A model generated the notes under the pieces. That model saw only the letters and a list, made by a program, of their open reading frames with translations, was not told the origin of the DNA and ran no database searches. Below, piece after piece: positions 5,751 through 9,737 of a stretch of DNA of 9,737 bases; positions within the stretch are counted from its first letter, which is position 1, and each line of letters opens with the position of its first letter. The DNA is from Sandaracinaceae bacterium (GTDB lineage Bacteria; Myxococcota_A; Polyangia; Polyangiales; Houyiibacteriaceae), in assembly GCA_012514415.1 (NCBI GenBank), contig JAAZAH010000032.1, positions 1-9,737 of the forward strand. Direction: 5' to 3'. Made by a program: the position numbers and the translations under genes.

Positions 5751-6970
5751 TGGAGCCTTTGGACGAAATCCTCGAGACGACGAACGATCTTCTCGAGCTT
5801 CCCGCAGAGCCGATGCGCCTGGTGATGGGACCGTCACATCCCGCGATGCACGGCACGATCCGCATGGTCCTCGACCTCAAGGGCGAGGAGATTCTCGACG
5901 TGGACGTCCAGCCCGGCTATCTCCATCGTGGGTTTGAAAAGAGCTGCGAGCGCGGGACTTGGCAACAGGTCTTCCCCTATACCGACCGGCTGAACTACGT
6001 CTCGCCGATCCTCAACAACATCGGCTACGCCCTCGCCGTCGAGAAGCTCTGTGAGATCGAGGTCCCCATCCGCGGCCAATACTACCGCGTGGTCCTGGGC
6101 GAGCTCGCGCGCATCGCCGACCATCTGGTCTCGAACGGCGCGGCGTCGATGGAGGTCGGCGCATTCACGCCGCTTCTCTGGCTTCTCAAGGCGCGTGAGT
6201 GGGTCTTTGATGTGCTCGAGGCCGAGACTGGGGCGCGGGTAACGCATAGCTTCGGCCGAATCGGCGGGATGGCGATGCCTCCCACGCCGAATTTCAAAGA
6301 GAACGTCCGCGCCATTCTCCCGAAGGTCCTCGAGACGGTCCAAGAGGTGGAAGACCTTCTTGTTCCGAACCGCATCTTCATGGACCGGACGCAGGGCGTC
6401 GGCGGCATCAGCAAAGAGCGAGCGCTACAATACGGCCTCACGGGCCCTTGCCTCCGCGCAGCGGGCGTCCCCTATGATGTCCGCAAGGATAACCCCTACC
6501 TCGTCTACGATCGCTTTGAGTTCGAGGTGCCCATCGGCGAGGACGGTGACGCTTGGGATCGCTTCTCAGTCAGGCTCGAGGAGATCCGCCAGAGCGCGCG
6601 CATCATCGAGCAGGCGCTTGAGCAGATGCCCGATAGCGGTCCGGTGAGTGTGGACGATCCTCGCGTGATGCTTCCCGAAAAGAACGAAGTTTACACCACG
6701 ATCGAGGCGACCATCGCGCACTTCAAGCTCGTGATGGAGGGCTTCAAGCCCCCTCCGGGTGAGGTCTATAGCTTCACCGAGGCAGGCAACGGCGAGCTTG
6801 GCTTCTACATCATCTCCGACGGGAGCGGGACGCCGTATCGCGTCCGTGTGCGTCCCCCGTGCTTCTACAACCTTCATGCGTGTCGTGAGATGCTCATCGG
6901 CGGAAATATCGCGGATATCATCCCGACCTTCGGCACGATCAACATGATCGGCGGGGAGTGTGATCGCTGA
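5750..6970 (+). CDS. nuoD: NADH-quinone oxidoreductase subunit D
   Basis: The 49-kDa-type subunit that forms the quinone-binding cavity together with NuoB. It is 406 aa, the normal length for an unfused NuoD. GPSHPAMHG (27-35) supplies the quinone-site loop; by family alignment H34 corresponds to the conserved quinone-contacting His and Y83 in TDRLNYVS to the conserved Tyr. Other landmarks are GYLHRGFEK (56-64), the stretch around FGRIGGMAMPP and the C-terminal DIIPTFGTINMIGGECDR, which ends with the Asp-Arg typical of the family. The start overlaps the nuoC stop as TAATG and its own stop overlaps nuoG as TGATG. In most operons nuoE and nuoF follow here; they are absent. Confidence 0.97.
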   Translation: MEPLDEILETTNDLLELPAEPMRLVMGPSHPAMHGTIRMVLDLKGEEILDVDVQPGYLHRGFEKSCERGTWQQVFPYTDRLNYVSPILNNIGYALAVEKLCEIEVPIRGQYYRVVLGELARIADHLVSNGAASMEVGAFTPLLWLLKAREWVFDVLEAETGARVTHSFGRIGGMAMPPTPNFKENVRAILPKVLETVQEVEDLLVPNRIFMDRTQGVGGISKERALQYGLTGPCLRAAGVPYDVRKDNPYLVYDRFEFEVPIGEDGDAWDRFSVRLEEIRQSARIIEQALEQMPDSGPVSVDDPRVMLPEKNEVYTTIEATIAHFKLVMEGFKPPPGEVYSFTEAGNGELGFYIISDGSGTPYRVRVRPPCFYNLHACREMLIGGNIADIIPTFGTINMIGGECDR

Positions 6971-8553
6971 TGTCGACCTTCAAACTCGACGGTCGTGAGA
7001 TCCCCTTCGAACCCGGCGACAGCATCATGCGCGCCGCGTGGCGACAGGGCATCGAGATCCCTCATTATTGCTGGCATCCCGGGCTGAGCGTGGCGGCCAA
7101 CTGCCGGATGTGCCTCGTGCACATCACCAGTGGTCGCCAGCTTGAGATGCCTCAGCTAGTGAAAGATCCCGAGACGGGTGAGTATCGCCAAGCGACAAAG
7201 CCGAAGCTCGTGCCGGCTTGTCAGACACCCGCGGCCGACGGTCTCGAAGTCTCCTCGAGCAATGAAGAGGTCAAGAGCGCTCAGGCCTCGGTTCAAGAAT
7301 TTCTCCTCCTCAACCATCCGGTCGATTGTCCGATCTGCGATCAGGCGGGGGAGTGCAAGCTTCAAGACTATTACGAGGAGCACCTCCACCAGCTGAAGAG
7401 AAAGCGAACCGAGCCCGTCCATAAGCCGAAGGGCGTGCGCTTTGGTCCGACCATCGTCTTTGACGCCGAGCGCTGCATCCTTTGCACGCGCTGCGTTCGC
7501 GTTTGCGAAGAACTCGTTGGCGATCCCGTCCTCAGCAAGCGTGAGCGTGGAAATAAGAGCGAGATCGTGCTTTCGCCGGGCCGCCAGCTCGACCACCGCT
7601 ACACGCTCATGACCGAGCATGTCTGCCCGGTCGGCGCACTCACAAGCCGAGACTTTCGCTTTAAGGCGCGTGTTTGGTTCCTACGCTCGGCCGATAGCGT
7701 CTGCGATGGGTGCGCGCGCGGCTGCGCCTCACACGCCGATTTCGATCCGCGGAAGGGGCTCATCGAGCGCCTCCGCCCGCGCGACGATGAGCGCGTGAAC
7801 CAATATTGGATGTGCGATGATGGGATGCTCTCCTATCGCGCGCAGCGCGAAGATCGCATCGAGTCGGCGACCATCGGGCGCGGGCCTGAGCGGCGTTTTG
7901 TCTCAAATACAAATGCGCTAGCCGAGGCCGCCGCGATGCTCCGCGGCGTTGAGAGCGGAAAGCTCGCCGTCGTGCTCTCAGCCGCTCATTCGACCGAGGA
8001 TAACCTCGCGATGGTGGCGCTCAATAAGGCGCTCGGAGGAAAACTCTTCCTCGCCGCTCGGCCTGATTGGGAGGGTGACGATATCCTCCGCCGCGACGAT
8101 CAGAACCCGAACCGAAAGGGCGCGCTCCTCGCCGCCGGCGCTTCGGAGCTTCCCGATCTTTCGGCGCTCGGCGAGGCCATCCGCGAGGGCTCAATCGCAG
8201 GCGTCATCGCGCTCGGCGCGGCCGCCGATCTCGATAGCCCGGCGAGCGACGCGCTAAAGAGCGTGCCGCTCATCTCGCTCAATACGCATATCTCCGAGCT
8301 CGCCGCGCTCGCTGATATCGTGCTCCCTGTCGCGATGCATTTTGAGACCGAGGGCAGCTTCGTGAACTTTGAAGGCTTCATCCGCGAATTCGAGGTCGTT
8401 GTTCCGCCTCAGCCCGCGGTCCGGCCGACCGCCGAGGTGGTCGCATCGCTCGCGACGGGCGCCGGCATCGCCCTCGAACATCGCGATCAACGCTCGCTCA
8501 GGGCGCGCGCAAGAGAGATGATCAGCGAAAGCGTCACAGAGGCAGGTGCCTGA
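6970..8553 (+). CDS. nuoG: NADH-quinone oxidoreductase subunit G, compact form
   Basis: The Fe-S-rich 75-kDa-type subunit that carries electrons through the hydrophilic arm. The N-terminal ferredoxin-like domain has the N1b [2Fe-2S] ligands C34, C45, C48 and C84. The His-ligated cluster N5 has H116, C120, C123 and C129, and N4 has C169, C172, C175 and C219. C245, C248, C252 and C282 match the extra N7 cluster found in some bacteria. The remaining part (about 300-527) is a shortened molybdopterin-oxidoreductase-like domain ending in a recognisable ADIVLP...TEGSFVNFEG block (448-469). At 527 aa it is far shorter than Thermus Nqo3 (about 780) or E. coli NuoG (about 900), and no molybdenum site is expected. 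The start overlaps the nuoD stop by one base. The identity is secure; the unusual point is that its partners NuoE and NuoF are not encoded beside it. Confidence 0.93.
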   Translation: MSTFKLDGREIPFEPGDSIMRAAWRQGIEIPHYCWHPGLSVAANCRMCLVHITSGRQLEMPQLVKDPETGEYRQATKPKLVPACQTPAADGLEVSSSNEEVKSAQASVQEFLLLNHPVDCPICDQAGECKLQDYYEEHLHQLKRKRTEPVHKPKGVRFGPTIVFDAERCILCTRCVRVCEELVGDPVLSKRERGNKSEIVLSPGRQLDHRYTLMTEHVCPVGALTSRDFRFKARVWFLRSADSVCDGCARGCASHADFDPRKGLIERLRPRDDERVNQYWMCDDGMLSYRAQREDRIESATIGRGPERRFVSNTNALAEAAAMLRGVESGKLAVVLSAAHSTEDNLAMVALNKALGGKLFLAARPDWEGDDILRRDDQNPNRKGALLAAGASELPDLSALGEAIREGSIAGVIALGAAADLDSPASDALKSVPLISLNTHISELAALADIVLPVAMHFETEGSFVNFEGFIREFEVVVPPQPAVRPTAEVVASLATGAGIALEHRDQRSLRARAREMISESVTEAGA

Positions 8554-8554
8554 T

Positions 8555-9733
8555 ATGGATACGGGCTTCATCGTTGCATCGACCTTCGTCAAGATCGCGA
8601 TCGTGCTCGGGATTGCCATCGCGATGTTTGCTCCTGGCCTCGTCTGGGCTGAGCGCAGGCAGAGCGCCATGATCCAAGATCGCATCGGGCCGAGCCGAGC
8701 GAGCATCACGATCTTCGGCGTGAAAATCACACTCGGCGGCTTACTCCATCCGCTCGCGGACGCGTTGAAGCTCATCGTCAAAGAGGATTTCGTCCCGCCG
8801 AAGGCCGATAAGCTCATCTTCAACCTCGCGCCGATTATCGGGATGACGCCCGCGATCCTTGTCTTCGCGGCCATCCCTTTTGGTGATGTCGTCCACCTCG
8901 ATTATTTCTGGAAGGTCCTTCCGGAAGGCGTTGAGGCGACAGCCCGCTCGACGGGCCTTCAGATCGCGCCGCTCGATGTCGGGATCCTCTTCGTCTTCGC
9001 CATAGCAGGGACGGGTATTCTCGGCGCGGCGCTCGGCGGTTACGCCTCAAACAATAAATACTCCCTGCTCGGCGGGATGCGCGCAGCGAGCCAGATGGTG
9101 AGCTATGAGGTCGCCCTTGGCCTCTCGCTTGTGCCCGCGTTCATGATCTACGGGACGCTTCGCCTCGAAGAGATGGTGAACTACCAGCATGAGCATCTCT
9201 GGGGGATCGCTTATCCGCCGATGATGCTCGCGGCCATCCTCTACCTCACCTCGGCGATCGCCGAGTCGAAGCGCATCCCCTTCGATGTGCCCGAGGGTGA
9301 GTCCGAGATCGTTGGTGGCTATTTCACCGAGTATTCGGGCATGAAATTCGGCATGTATTTCATGTCGGAGTTCATCGAGATGGCTGCGCTCTCTTGTCTC
9401 TTCGTCGTGCTCTTCCTCGGCGGCTGGGATGTGCCCTTCCTCTCGCGTGAAGGGCTCGATCTTCCTGGCACCTGGGAGGTGACGCTCCCGCTGATCGGCA
9501 CCGTCGCGGATCAGATCCCCATGGCGCACGGCCTCGTCATCACCATTCAGGTCCTCTTCTTCTTCTTCGTGAAGGTGGTGGGGATGCTCTACCTCCTCCT
9601 TCTTATCCGGTGGACGCTCCCGCGCTTCCGCTTCGATCAGATCATGGACGTGTGCTGGAAGGGGATCATCCCGCTCGCGCTCGCGAATATCGCCCTCACC
9701 GGCCTCTTCATCCTCTTTTTCATGAAAGGCTGA
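8555..9733 (+). CDS. nuoH: NADH-quinone oxidoreductase subunit H
   Basis: Integral membrane subunit that forms the floor of the quinone tunnel and the first proton-path segment. It is 392 aa with about eight hydrophobic helices. Conserved elements are ERR (33-35), QDRIGPSRA (41-49), the loop KEDFVPPKAD (76-85), SYEVALGLSLVP (183-194) and the acidic loop AESKRIPFDVPEGESE (236-251) followed by YFTEYSG (256-262). It is longer than the common 320-350 aa. The extra length seems to lie in loops at about 110-138 (after IPFGD) and 289-325 (between helices). ATG 8555 lies one base after the nuoG stop, with AGG 8 nt upstream. GTG 8546 (three residues longer, overlapping nuoG by 8 nt) is a less likely start. 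Four bases remain after the stop; the operon presumably continues beyond the window. Confidence 0.96.
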   Translation: MDTGFIVASTFVKIAIVLGIAIAMFAPGLVWAERRQSAMIQDRIGPSRASITIFGVKITLGGLLHPLADALKLIVKEDFVPPKADKLIFNLAPIIGMTPAILVFAAIPFGDVVHLDYFWKVLPEGVEATARSTGLQIAPLDVGILFVFAIAGTGILGAALGGYASNNKYSLLGGMRAASQMVSYEVALGLSLVPAFMIYGTLRLEEMVNYQHEHLWGIAYPPMMLAAILYLTSAIAESKRIPFDVPEGESEIVGGYFTEYSGMKFGMYFMSEFIEMAALSCLFVVLFLGGWDVPFLSREGLDLPGTWEVTLPLIGTVADQIPMAHGLVITIQVLFFFFVKVVGMLYLLLLIRWTLPRFRFDQIMDVCWKGIIPLALANIALTGLFILFFMKG

Positions 9734-9737
9734 GCCA

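Noticed and set aside
5834..6343. 169-aa minus-strand frame opposite nuoD
   Set aside because: nuoD is conserved throughout this stretch; the antisense peptide is charged and repetitive without family motifs.
8254..8874. 206-aa minus-strand frame across the nuoG-nuoH junction
   Set aside because: It crosses two strongly supported complex I genes and shows no motifs, so it is a codon-bias shadow.

Overview
The window is GC-rich (about 60% by eye), densely coding bacterial DNA. Most recognisable genes are housekeeping. The best-supported block is the start of an operon for respiratory complex I (proton-pumping NADH:quinone oxidoreductase), nuoA-nuoB-nuoC-nuoD-nuoG-nuoH, all on the + strand from 4133 to 9733. 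Neighbouring genes overlap by 1-13 nt or lie 1 nt apart, so they are almost certainly co-transcribed and translationally coupled. The usual nuoE and nuoF (NADH-oxidising module) are absent between nuoD and nuoG. NuoG is a compact form (527 aa) that still carries cysteine sets for four Fe-S clusters. This layout, the compact NuoG and the matrixin-like protease would fit a member of the former Deltaproteobacteria (Myxococcota/Bradymonadota or relatives). That placement is an inference from gene style, not a sequence match.

Region by region: 1-710 (- strand) is proC, cut at its 3' end by the window edge. 711-837 is the intergenic region between divergent genes. 838-1809 (+) is a DUF2236/MpaB-type oxygenase-family protein. 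1810-1928 is a short spacer with a weak hairpin. 1929-3245 (+) is pepP, an Xaa-Pro aminopeptidase with all metal ligands intact. 2802-3998 (- strand) is a secreted or membrane-anchored matrixin-like metalloprotease whose open frame runs 444 nt into pepP in antisense. 3999-4132 is the control region between that gene and nuoA, with a perfect 14-bp palindrome and repeated CTCGGGA motifs. 4133-9733 is the nuo operon, and 9734-9737 is a 4-nt tail after nuoH.

How the genes work together: NuoB, C, D and G form most of the hydrophilic arm that passes electrons through Fe-S clusters to quinone, and NuoA and NuoH form the membrane domain next to the quinone site. An electron-input module (NuoE/F or a substitute) and the pump subunits (NuoI-N) must lie outside the window. 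ProC (last step of proline synthesis) and PepP (releases the residue before proline in peptides) both touch proline metabolism, but they are on opposite strands in separate transcription units, so the adjacency is weak evidence of a link. I see no mobile element, CRISPR array, tRNA or rRNA. I did not find a clear new multi-gene system. The most unusual features are the matrixin gene (altered third zinc ligand and antisense tail) and the complex I operon without nuoEF.
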